A stretch of 17,470 nucleotides of DNA. Source: JAMLGJ01 sp047972145 (GTDB lineage: Bacteria > Actinomycetota > Acidimicrobiia > Acidimicrobiales > Microtrichaceae). The notes under the pieces were generated by a model, which had not been told where the DNA came from, searched no databases, and saw only the letters and a program-made list of their open reading frames with translations. Location: NCBI GenBank assembly GCA_047972145.1, contig JBKEAI010000064.1, positions 1-17,470 on the forward strand. The letters are read 5' to 3'. Position numbers and translations under genes: made by a program. Of this stretch, positions 1-6,479 are shown piece after piece; the stretch's first letter is position 1; each line of letters opens with the position of its first letter.

Positions 1-47
1 CCCCCCGCCCGCGGGTGATCCAGCGCCAAGGTGCGACAGCCGCGTCC

Positions 48-65
48 CTGTGTCACAGCACTGTG
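48..65. promoter_or_regulatory. Interleaved CTGTG/CACAG inverted repeats upstream of acyl-CoA dehydrogenase
   Basis: Two overlapping perfect inverted repeats share a half-site: CTGTG-T-CACAG (48-58) and CACAG-CA-CTGTG (54-65). They sit about 20 nt upstream of the proposed -10 element of the acyl-CoA dehydrogenase, where a regulator could overlap the -35 region. A similar CACAG/CTGTG arrangement recurs at 11394-11408. That it binds a protein is inference; half-sites this short can occur by chance. Confidence 0.25.
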
Positions 66-73
66 CACCATGG

Positions 74-89
74 GTTACCCATCGGTAAC
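74..89. promoter_or_regulatory. Candidate operator: perfect GTTACC-N4-GGTAAC palindrome over the promoter
   Basis: A perfect 6+6 bp inverted repeat, GTTACC-CATC-GGTAAC, overlaps the -10 hexamer at 86-91 by four bases and ends 8 nt before the start codon. Its size and symmetry fit a dimeric TetR-family repressor, the class that commonly controls acyl-CoA dehydrogenase genes in Actinobacteria. A protein bound here would block RNA polymerase. No regulator gene is in the window, so the regulator and its ligand (perhaps an acyl-CoA) are inferred. Confidence 0.5.
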
Positions 90-91
90 AT
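86..91 (+). promoter_or_regulatory. -10 element (TAACAT) of a leaderless-type promoter
   Basis: TAACAT matches the actinobacterial -10 pattern TANNNT and lies exactly 6 nt before the ATG at 98. Transcription would start at or beside the start codon, which explains why no Shine-Dalgarno sequence is seen. No convincing -35 hexamer was found. Confidence 0.45.
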
Positions 92-97
92 AGCGTC

Positions 98-1897
98 ATG
101 GCCGACTACCGCACCCCAACCAAGGACCTCCTCTTCGCCCTGCGCACCGTAGGGATGATCGACCAGATCGCAGAGTCCGAGAGGTACTCGCACGCCGGAT
201 ACGAGACCGTCGCCGGCGTGTTCGAGGAACATGCACGCTTCTTCGACGAGGTGTGGGCACCGACGGACCGCCTCGGCGACACCGAGGGGCTCACGTGGTC
301 AGAGGACGGGGTCACCACACCGGAGTCCTTCAAGCAAGCTTGGGCGAAGTACGTCGAAGCCGGTTGGCAGGGCATGAACCTCGACCCCGACTACGGGGGC
401 ATGGGGTTCCCCGAGGTCGTCTACGGCCTCGGAGCCGAGGCGGTCATCGGCTCCAACGCGGCTTTGTCGATGCTCCCCGGGCTCACCACCGGAGCGGTCG
501 AGCTGCTCCAGCACTGGGGCAGCGAGGAACAAAAGGAGCGGTACCTGCCCAAGATGATCAGCGGCGAGTGGTCGGGCACGATGAACCTCACCGAACCGCA
601 GGCCGGTTCCGACGTGGGGCTCTCCAGCACCAAGGCGGTCCCCCAGGACGACGGCAGCTTCCTGATCACCGGCACGAAGATCTTCATCTCCTTCGGCGAG
701 CACGACCTCACCGAGAACATCATCCACCTGGTGCTCGCCCGCACCCCCGATGCGCCGGCGGGCACCCGCGGCATCTCGCTGTTCCTCGTTCCGAAGTTCC
801 TCCTCGACGACGATGGCGCACCCGGTGAGCGCAACGACGTCAAGTGCGTGTCGATCGAACACAAGATGGGCATCCACTCCTCGCCCACCTGCGTGCTCAG
901 CTACGGCGACCAGGGTGGTGCCATCGGCTGGCTGGTCGGTGAGGAGAACCAGGGCCTCAACGCGATGTTCACCATGATGAACGCGGCGCGCCTCGCCGTG
1001 GGGGTGCAGGGCACCGGCATCGCGGAGGCCGCCTACCAGAAGGCGGTCGACTACGCAGGCGAACGCCTCCAGGGTCGCGAGATCGGCAGCGACGACCGAG
1101 GGCCCGCTGCGATCATCGTGCACCCCGACGTTCGCCGCATGCTGCTCGAGATGCGCGCACAGATAGAAGCAACACGCAACCTGACCACGCACCTCGCGGC
1201 CAGCCTCGACATGGCACGCGTGACCGAGGGCGAGGACTCCCAGGGCTGGAACGACAGGGTCGAGATCCTCACCCCGGTGGCGAAGGCCTGGTGCACCGAC
1301 GTGGGCGTCCAGGTCACCTCCACTGCACTCCAGGTGTTCGGTGGGATGGGCTTCATCGAGGAATCCGGAGTGGCCCAGCACTTCCGCGACCAGCGGATCA
1401 CCCCCATCTACGAGGGCACCAACGGCATCCAGGCGATGGACCTGGTCGGGCGCAAGCTTCCCATCCGTGCAGGCGCCGCGTTCGCGGACCTCGTTGCCGA
1501 GATGCACCGTATCTGTGACGACCTGGAGGGGATCGACGAGCTCGCCGCTAGCCGCAGCGCGCTCGAGGCGGCCTTCGCGGAGCTCGACACGGCGACCAAG
1601 TGGATCATGGAGCACGGCATCGCGGATCCCCGCGACGCCCTCGCTGGAGCCACCCCGTACCTGGAGCTGTTCGGGCTCACCGCCGGAGCCTGGCTGATGG
1701 CGCGCCAGGCGCTAGCCGCGCGCGCGGAGCTCGCCGAAGGAGCCGAAGCCGGCAAGGAGTACCTCGAGGCGAAGATCACCACAGCGCGCTTCTTCTGCGA
1801 ACAGATCCTGCCCAAGGTCCACTCGTTGACCCCGGCGGTCACCGCCGGCTACGGCATCCTCTACGAGATCGACGCGGAGGCCCTCGCCTCGTCCTGA
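98..1897 (+). CDS. Acyl-CoA dehydrogenase, large FadE5/DmdC-type
   Basis: This FAD-dependent enzyme introduces the alpha,beta double bond into an acyl-CoA, passing electrons to electron-transfer flavoprotein; it acts in the cytoplasm in beta-oxidation or a related pathway. The 599-residue length is that of the ~600-residue subgroup, longer than the ~380-residue classical enzymes. Residues about 1-35 look like the N-terminal extension of this subgroup. MNLTEPQAGSD begins at residue 162 (flavin/substrate signature). GGMGFIEESGVAQHFRDQRI leads into IYEGTNGIQA, where Glu439 is the expected catalytic base. Residues about 470-590 match the extra C-terminal domain. The ATG is supported by the -10 element 6 nt upstream. 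The gene is followed after 18 nt by an unknown gene, probably co-transcribed. Substrate chain length cannot be read from sequence; members include FadE5-like broad-range enzymes and DmdC, which acts on 3-methylmercaptopropionyl-CoA. Confidence 0.97.
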   Translation: MADYRTPTKDLLFALRTVGMIDQIAESERYSHAGYETVAGVFEEHARFFDEVWAPTDRLGDTEGLTWSEDGVTTPESFKQAWAKYVEAGWQGMNLDPDYGGMGFPEVVYGLGAEAVIGSNAALSMLPGLTTGAVELLQHWGSEEQKERYLPKMISGEWSGTMNLTEPQAGSDVGLSSTKAVPQDDGSFLITGTKIFISFGEHDLTENIIHLVLARTPDAPAGTRGISLFLVPKFLLDDDGAPGERNDVKCVSIEHKMGIHSSPTCVLSYGDQGGAIGWLVGEENQGLNAMFTMMNAARLAVGVQGTGIAEAAYQKAVDYAGERLQGREIGSDDRGPAAIIVHPDVRRMLLEMRAQIEATRNLTTHLAASLDMARVTEGEDSQGWNDRVEILTPVAKAWCTDVGVQVTSTALQVFGGMGFIEESGVAQHFRDQRITPIYEGTNGIQAMDLVGRKLPIRAGAAFADLVAEMHRICDDLEGIDELAASRSALEAAFAELDTATKWIMEHGIADPRDALAGATPYLELFGLTAGAWLMARQALAARAELAEGAEAGKEYLEAKITTARFFCEQILPKVHSLTPAVTAGYGILYEIDAEALASS

Positions 1898-1915
1898 GCC
1901 AGGTAGGTTTCCGGC

Positions 1916-2518
1916 GTGCTCGACCACGTCTTCACCGATGCCATCGGCGCGCTGCGCGACGCACTCGAACGCGCTCTGCTGGAGCGTCAGGCGTTCGAGG
2001 AGCGCCTCCAGGCGGACGTGCTGCTGGGCGACCTCACATGGGAGACCAGCTACGGGCTGCCCGGAGAGGGCACCCCGCCCCGGGTGCGTGCAGATCTCAC
2101 CTTGGACTGGCCCACGTGGTCACAGGCCGCATACCGCTCCTGGTACATCGACGAGGAGCTCACCGAGTTGCCGCGCATAGACATCGAGGTCGTGTTGCGA
2201 GTCCAGCGCCTCGTGAAACCACCGGAGCCCTCCGACGTACTCGCAGCGCTGCCGATGGACAGCCCAGAGGTGAGCGGCGAGCACATGACCCGCAGCGGGC
2301 CGACGCTCGAAACCGTTCACTCCGCGGACATGACCGAGAGCCAGCACGCCTTCGAGGTCTCCTACGAGGGCAGCTACGAGCTCGACGAAGCGGCCCTCGC
2401 GGACGGGTCGATCCTCGATGACCACTTCAGCGCCATCGGGGGGTGGATATCCTCGACCCTCGTGCGCCTCGGTGACCTCGACCTCGAGTACCTACCGCCG
2501 AGCGATCCCGAAGACTGA
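1916..2518 (+). CDS. Hypothetical protein, 200 residues, downstream of acyl-CoA dehydrogenase
   Basis: I do not recognise the family. The protein is acidic, with no signal peptide or membrane segment, so it should be cytoplasmic. Residues about 8-35 form a probable amphipathic helix rich in Ala, Leu, Arg and Glu. The rest alternates short hydrophobic stretches with acidic ones, which suggests a mainly beta-sheet domain (for instance PRVRADLTLDW, IDIEVVLRVQRL, HAFEVSYEGSYEL). The start is GTG, with a purine-rich AGGTAGG (1901-1907) 8 nt upstream. The 18-nt gap to the acyl-CoA dehydrogenase stop argues for one transcript. Codon use resembles its neighbours, so it is very likely a real gene. Confidence 0.85.
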   Translation: MLDHVFTDAIGALRDALERALLERQAFEERLQADVLLGDLTWETSYGLPGEGTPPRVRADLTLDWPTWSQAAYRSWYIDEELTELPRIDIEVVLRVQRLVKPPEPSDVLAALPMDSPEVSGEHMTRSGPTLETVHSADMTESQHAFEVSYEGSYELDEAALADGSILDDHFSAIGGWISSTLVRLGDLDLEYLPPSDPED

Positions 2519-2534
2519 CCCCTCGCACCAGGCA

Positions 2535-2549
2535 CCGGCGAACCGCCGG
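2535..2549 (+). terminator. Possible terminator hairpin after the hypothetical gene
   Basis: CCGGCG-AAC-CGCCGG forms a perfect 6-bp stem with a 3-nt loop, starting 17 nt after the stop of the 200-residue gene. It could end the acyl-CoA dehydrogenase transcript. No run of T follows, which is usual for many GC-rich actinobacterial terminators but weakens the call. Confidence 0.35.
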
Positions 2550-2590
2550 CACCAGGGCAATGCCGACGCCCATGGCGGTAGCCTCCGCCG

Positions 2591-2710
2591 ATGGACACCT
2601 ACGACGCCCAACAGGCACTGGCGGGCGGCGAAGTTCTCGTCCTGGAGCTACGTCGCAGCAGGGAGTGGCTCACGCGATCACGGCCCCGGTTCGATCGAGG
2701 ATCGCCGTAG
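2591..2710 (+). CDS. Doubtful small ORF, 39 residues
   Basis: The 259-nt convergent gap between the 200-residue gene and the GYF_2 gene holds one short plus-strand ORF. It starts at an ATG three codons after an in-frame TAG (2579-2581). The product begins MDTYDAQQALAGGEVLVLEL and ends in a basic Arg-rich tail. Only a weak GGCGG lies at a plausible distance upstream, and I recognise no family. It may be a small protein, a remnant of a longer gene, or chance. The rest of the gap holds only the hairpin at 2535-2549. Confidence 0.13.
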   Translation: MDTYDAQQALAGGEVLVLELRRSREWLTRSRPRFDRGSP

Positions 2711-2777
2711 GGCGGTCACCGAGCGAGGGCGCCGTCAGGTCTGAACGCTCCGTAGCGCGGGTACTCAGCGGTTCGCG

Positions 2778-3965
2778 TCAGCCGCGGATGCGGTCCGCGA
2801 GTGTGGCCACCACGGCGTTCGCATCGCGATCGAGGGCGATCTCGTCCACCGCGTGGTCCTCACCGACGTAATCCTCCAGCGGAAGGTGCAAGCTCACCGA
2901 TGCGGCGGCCCCGACACCACCCTCGCGGTTCGCGACCACGATCTCGCCGTGCTCACCGGCACCGGCATCCAACTCGCCGGCGAAGCGCTCCGAGGCACAG
3001 GAAGCCTCGAGGTCCACATGGGACCCACCGGTGGCCAGCAGGTGACCGGTGACCCGGCCCAGGTTGATCATCAACGTCTCGCCCGGCGCACCCATGTAGG
3101 TGAGCTCGTGGGAGTTGGCCGAGTCGCCCTCGGCTGTGCGGGTGAAACCAGCCTTGGTGGCTGCGGAATCGAACGCCGAGACGAACGCCCCGTCCGCGTT
3201 GTCGATCATGGAGGCCGCATCGGCACGTGCCCGACTACGTCGGATCAGGTCCGCGAACGCCTCGCTGTGCATGGGGTCGAGCCCCTCTCCGGCGCCGGCG
3301 GCACGGTAGCCGTCGGAGTCGGATCCGAGTCCCTGGGCGTCGACCGCCTCGAAGTCAGCCGGGGTGACCTCCACCTCGGGCACCTCTACCGCGGGACCCT
3401 CGACCAGGTCCTGCGGCTGCGCTAGTCCACCGAGCGCGCCCGGTGCTGTGGCACTCGGTGCCGGTGCTGCGGCGGTCGGTGCCGCTGCGACCTGTAGGTC
3501 GGCCACCGGTGCATCCGCGGGCTGCCCACCGACGCCGAACACCGGCTCGTTGCCCGCCGTCGGATCTGCCACCGCGGGTGAGTCGGTAGCGAACTGCGGC
3601 GTGGCGGCGACGACGCTCGTCGGCTCGGAGCCGCCTGCGCGCAGCACCTCCTCGACCGCTTGGGCCTGCGCTGGATCGGGGGTGGGCTGGGCTGCGGCTG
3701 CGTACTCCCCGGGAGGTGGAGGTGCGTAGGGAGACGGTTCGACCTGCGGAGCTCCGCGCCGGGCTGTGACCTCCGCCGCCACCCCGGGGTGTGCGGCCAT
3801 GGTGGTCCAGTCGGCCAGACCAGGCCACCACACCGGGGTGTTCTCGTCGAGACGGCCAGCCACCACCTCGGTCACCAACAGCTCAAGTGTGTAGGGACCT
3901 CGCTGGTCGTCGGGTCCGACGACCACGTAGCACTGGGCCTGATCGGTTGGGGGCAGATCGCTCAT
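2778..3965 (-). CDS. GYF_2 (DUF4339) domain protein with Ala/Pro-rich linker
   Basis: A 395-residue protein in three parts. Residues about 10-62 are a GYF_2 domain: YVVVGPDDQRGPYTLELL, then GRLDENTPVWWPGLADW, the usual pattern where 'Y-V-G-P..GPY' and 'W..G..dW' frame a small peptide-binding fold. Residues about 70-235 are a low-complexity Ala/Pro/Val linker, probably disordered. Residues about 240-395 form a compact domain I cannot assign, with a helical start (DLIRRSRARADAASMI) and beta-rich end. There is no signal peptide or membrane segment. I chose the ATG at 3965 because AGGA lies 10 nt upstream; a GTG 18 nt earlier would place that AGGA inside the gene. It lies 123 nt downstream of the esterase on the same strand. 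GYF_2 domains in bacteria often sit in membrane or trafficking proteins; the role here is unknown. Confidence 0.88.
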   Translation of the reverse strand: MSDLPPTDQAQCYVVVGPDDQRGPYTLELLVTEVVAGRLDENTPVWWPGLADWTTMAAHPGVAAEVTARRGAPQVEPSPYAPPPPGEYAAAAQPTPDPAQAQAVEEVLRAGGSEPTSVVAATPQFATDSPAVADPTAGNEPVFGVGGQPADAPVADLQVAAAPTAAAPAPSATAPGALGGLAQPQDLVEGPAVEVPEVEVTPADFEAVDAQGLGSDSDGYRAAGAGEGLDPMHSEAFADLIRRSRARADAASMIDNADGAFVSAFDSAATKAGFTRTAEGDSANSHELTYMGAPGETLMINLGRVTGHLLATGGSHVDLEASCASERFAGELDAGAGEHGEIVVANREGGVGAAASVSLHLPLEDYVGEDHAVDEIALDRDANAVVATLADRIRG

Positions 3966-4049
3966 GGTCCGCGATCCTGCCACAGACTCGGCTCACGTGG
4001 GACAAAGAACCTCGCGGCCATCCGCATGTGGGCAGGGAGGTGGTTGATG

Positions 4050-4074
4050 GGTCCCGGGACCAGGCGCAGGGACC
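4050..4074. repeat. GGTCCC/GGGACC inverted repeat cluster between esterase and GYF_2 genes
   Basis: A perfect 12-bp palindrome, GGTCCC directly joined to GGGACC (4050-4061), is followed 7 nt later by a second GGGACC (4069-4074), so the half-sites can pair in alternative ways. It lies 15-39 nt past the esterase stop on the minus strand. It may be a weak terminator of the esterase or a control site for the GYF_2 gene; both are inference. Confidence 0.3.
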
Positions 4075-4088
4075 AGGGGCCCGTACCG

Positions 4089-5015
4089 CTACTGCTGGGC
4101 AGTCGGAAGCCCCCAGAACTCGAGGATCTTGTCCACCGCCACGTAGCTGGGCGAGTTGGACAGGCTGGGATACTCATGGCCGAGCCCGCTGATGACGTCG
4201 AAGCGCACGGGGTGGCCCTCGGAGCAACCCTCACCCTGGAACGACGCAATGCCGTCTAGTTCGAACCCACTCGGTGCTCCCGAACAGCCCGACGCGGCGC
4301 CGACGGCCAACAGGGAGCCCTCCACAGGTGGCACCTCCGGCAGACCTGGAAGACTCGACTTACCCCCGAGGACCGGCACCACCGGATCCTGTTCACCTGA
4401 GATCTGGAGGAACTCCACGGGTTGGGAAGGTTGGCAGTCCGAGAAGTTGGTTCCCGCCACCGAGGCAACCCCTGCGAGGGTGTCGGCCCGCATGCAGGAG
4501 TAGAGGTACGCCATCATCGCACCATTGGAGTAGCCGGTCACATACACCTGGTTGGGATCCACACCCTCCTCGGCCACCATCTGGGCGATCACCGCGTCGA
4601 GGAACGCAACGTCGTCGACACCCTTTTCGACCGCACCGCCGCAACACCTACCGGCATTCCACGAATCGTCGACGCCCTGGGGGAACACCACGACGAAGTT
4701 GTCGTCGCGTGCGGCTTCGGGCCAGGTGGCCACCTTCGCCATCTGCTCGGAGTCGCCGCCGAGGCCGTGCATGTTCACCACGAGCGGAACCAGCTCGTCA
4801 CTGTTGGGTTCACGATCGCTCGGCTCCACCAGAAGCACCGAACGGCCGTTGTGGTTGTCGATACCCACGGTGCGGGCGTTGACTCCCTCGACACCGAGGT
4901 CGACCCCGAACAAGCCGCAACCGGTCGCCAACAGGCCCACAGCCGCAACCACGGTGAACAGTATCGAGGTGATGACCGCCCGCACGCCCGACGGCCGGAT
5001 CGTGTCCGAACGCAT
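4089..5015 (-). CDS. Secreted lipoprotein esterase, PHB-depolymerase/LpqC-like (CE1-type)
   Basis: A 308-residue alpha/beta hydrolase of the family with poly(3-hydroxybutyrate) depolymerases, feruloyl esterases and mycobacterial LpqC. Residues 1-32 are a lipoprotein signal peptide with lipobox LATGC, so Cys33 would be lipidated and the enzyme anchored outside the membrane. Motifs in order: NMHGLGG (81-87, oxyanion region), VVVFPQG and SWNAGRCCG (118-126, typical of the family), GYSNGAM (161-167) with nucleophile Ser163, a likely catalytic Asp210 in GEQDPVVP, and His280 in GLGHEYP. The natural substrate cannot be read; acylated polysaccharide, phenolic esters or polyesters are options. I chose the ATG at 5015 because it starts the signal peptide and has TATTCT 7 nt upstream; the longer reading lacks export features. 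It is divergent from the mannosyltransferase. Confidence 0.92.
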   Translation of the reverse strand: MRSDTIRPSGVRAVITSILFTVVAAVGLLATGCGLFGVDLGVEGVNARTVGIDNHNGRSVLLVEPSDREPNSDELVPLVVNMHGLGGDSEQMAKVATWPEAARDDNFVVVFPQGVDDSWNAGRCCGGAVEKGVDDVAFLDAVIAQMVAEEGVDPNQVYVTGYSNGAMMAYLYSCMRADTLAGVASVAGTNFSDCQPSQPVEFLQISGEQDPVVPVLGGKSSLPGLPEVPPVEGSLLAVGAASGCSGAPSGFELDGIASFQGEGCSEGHPVRFDVISGLGHEYPSLSNSPSYVAVDKILEFWGLPTAQQ

Positions 5016-5022
5016 CGGAAAG

Positions 5023-5028
5023 AGAATA
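5023..5028 (-). promoter_or_regulatory. -10 element (TATTCT) of a leaderless-type promoter for the esterase
   Basis: On the minus strand TATTCT fits TANNNT and ends 7 nt before the ATG at 5015. No Shine-Dalgarno lies in front of that ATG, which agrees with a leaderless message. No clear -35 was found. Confidence 0.4.
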
Positions 5029-5257
5029 CAGTCAGCACCCTGGATTCCCGGGGTCGGCCCGGAACCCCCCAACCCGGTCGACCTGCGGTAGACGATCGGG
5101 TGCAGCCCCGACGAACGACCCGCGATGCCCGCCGCACCCGCCGTCGAAGATCGAGCCACTCGACGACGATGGGTGGGCGTTAGGTTTGTGCGATGCCCCC
5201 GAGCCCTTGCCAGGACACGACGCGACCGGGCACGCTCCCACACGGGTCCAGGGGGCG

Positions 5258-6409
5258 ATGAACGACCTGGGCGATCACCGCCCATCGTTGCTGGGCACCG
5301 GCGGCGGCATCCGCGGTTCCGGCGGCGGCATCCGCGCCGCCGCCATCGCGGCGACCCTCGGTTGGGTCTGGTCCAGGGTTTGCGTGGCGCTCGGCTTCGT
5401 CGCCGCCGACGTGTTGTCGGGGCGGGTGTCGATGCCCCACGGCGAGCTACACCTGAGCCAGGGCCTTCTTACCTGGGACGCCGACATCTACCGCTCGATC
5501 GCCCAGGGCTGGTACGGATCGCTGCCCGCCGAGGTCGCACGGTTCTTCCCCCTGTTCCCTTGGATGGCCCAACGCGTCGCCTGGATACCCGGGATCGACG
5601 AGGGCGCGGCCCTGGTGCTGATCGGGAACCTCAGCGCCCTCGCAGCCGGTGTCGTGCTGTGGAAGCTGACCGTCGAAGTACGAGGCTCCGACGACGTCGG
5701 GATCACAGCCGCGTGGATGCTCGCTGTGTTCCCCTCCGGCTACATCCTGGCCTTCGGGTACTCCGAGGGTCTCGTCCTGCTGCTCACCGCCGCGTACCTG
5801 CTGGCACTCGCACGCCGGAAGTGGCTGTGGCTCGCGGTGCTCGGCTTCGTCTTGGCGCTCACCCGACCCGTCGGGATCCTCGTCGGCGCACCGTTGCTGG
5901 TCGAGTTGATCACGAAGCTGCCCAAGCCCTGGTACAAAGCCGTTCCCGCCCTGCTGGGCCCCCCAGCGGGCCTGTGCGCCGCCCTGGTCTGGGTCTCCAG
6001 GGCCACGAACGACTTCTGGGCGCCGGTGACGATACAACGCCAGCTGCGCGCGGGGTGGCTCGATCCGCTGCGCGCCAGTGGCCGTGCGGTGTACAAGCTC
6101 GTCACCGGCGAGTGGGGCTACGCCTACAACGTGGGGTTTCTCGTGTTGTTCACAGTGTTGTTCGTGCTGTCGATCCGCCAGAAGCAGCCCTGGAGCTGGA
6201 TCGCGTTCTCCGCAGCCACCCTCGTGGTTGCCCTGTCTGCATACAACATCGATTCGTTGGGACGCTACGGGCTGGTCGCCGTACCCCTCGTAGTGGCCGC
6301 AGCACAGTGGGCGGACACGCGCCGGCGAAAGGTCGCCGCGATCACGATCGCGTCAGGGGGAACAGTCGTGCTCACCTGCGCGGCGATGCTCGGGGTCATG
6401 GTTCCGTGA
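5258..6409 (+). CDS. PIG-V-like mannosyltransferase, integral membrane (GT-C type)
   Basis: A 383-residue polytopic protein resembling the GPI-mannosyltransferase 2 (PIG-V) family, whose bacterial members use a polyprenyl-phosphate sugar to glycosylate a lipid or protein on the outer face of the membrane. The family signature is clear: WDADIYRSIAQGWY (73-86), with Asp74 the likely GT-C catalytic acid in the first outer loop, then RFFPLFPWM (95-103), FGYSEGLVLLLTAAYLLA (166-183) and LTRPVGILV (201-209). I see roughly eight to nine hydrophobic segments from residue 28 to the end. I chose the ATG at 5258, which has AGGGGG just upstream; a TTG at 5186 would add 24 polar residues. The N-terminus carries a duplicated GGGIR unit (see the repeat at 5298). 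Acceptor and donor are not known. Confidence 0.88.
   Translation: MNDLGDHRPSLLGTGGGIRGSGGGIRAAAIAATLGWVWSRVCVALGFVAADVLSGRVSMPHGELHLSQGLLTWDADIYRSIAQGWYGSLPAEVARFFPLFPWMAQRVAWIPGIDEGAALVLIGNLSALAAGVVLWKLTVEVRGSDDVGITAAWMLAVFPSGYILAFGYSEGLVLLLTAAYLLALARRKWLWLAVLGFVLALTRPVGILVGAPLLVELITKLPKPWYKAVPALLGPPAGLCAALVWVSRATNDFWAPVTIQRQLRAGWLDPLRASGRAVYKLVTGEWGYAYNVGFLVLFTVLFVLSIRQKQPWSWIAFSAATLVVALSAYNIDSLGRYGLVAVPLVVAAAQWADTRRRKVAAITIASGGTVVLTCAAMLGVMVP
5298..5336 (+). repeat. In-frame tandem duplication (18 of 21 bp identical) in the mannosyltransferase N-terminus
   Basis: The 18-bp unit beginning CCGGCGGCGGCATCC is present exactly at 5298-5315 and again at 5319-5336, a period of 21 bp, encoding TGGGIRG then SGGGIRA. 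It lies before the first membrane segment on the expected cytoplasmic side, where a length change would be tolerated. Confidence 0.8.
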
Positions 6410-6467
6410 CGCTCACCACTGCCCACCGTTCGCCGCGGGCGCGGGTAGGAACCACCCCGGCGCCCTC

Positions 6468-6473
6468 TACGCT
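6468..6473 (+). promoter_or_regulatory. -10 element (TACGCT) of a leaderless-type promoter for the SBBP lipoprotein
   Basis: TACGCT fits TANNNT and lies 6 nt before the ATG at 6480. There is no Shine-Dalgarno at the normal distance. It suggests that this gene is transcribed independently of the mannosyltransferase 70 nt upstream. Confidence 0.4.
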
Positions 6474-6479
6474 GGCCCG

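Noticed and set aside
299..1615. Long minus-strand open frame (438 codons) opposite the acyl-CoA dehydrogenase
   Set aside because: It is a GC-rich antisense frame; the plus-strand frame has full family motifs and the antisense product has none.
2626..2707. tRNA-like arrangement: GGTTCGAT loop with a 4-of-5 bp stem and 6-of-7 bp acceptor-like pairing
   Set aside because: No anticodon stem with a 7-nt loop, no D-arm, T8 missing, and no CCA; read as chance in GC-rich sequence.
5016..5285. Upstream extension of the esterase reading frame by about 90 residues
   Set aside because: The extension is Arg-rich and would bury the lipoprotein signal peptide and overlap the divergent gene's start; 5015 gives a normal signal peptide.
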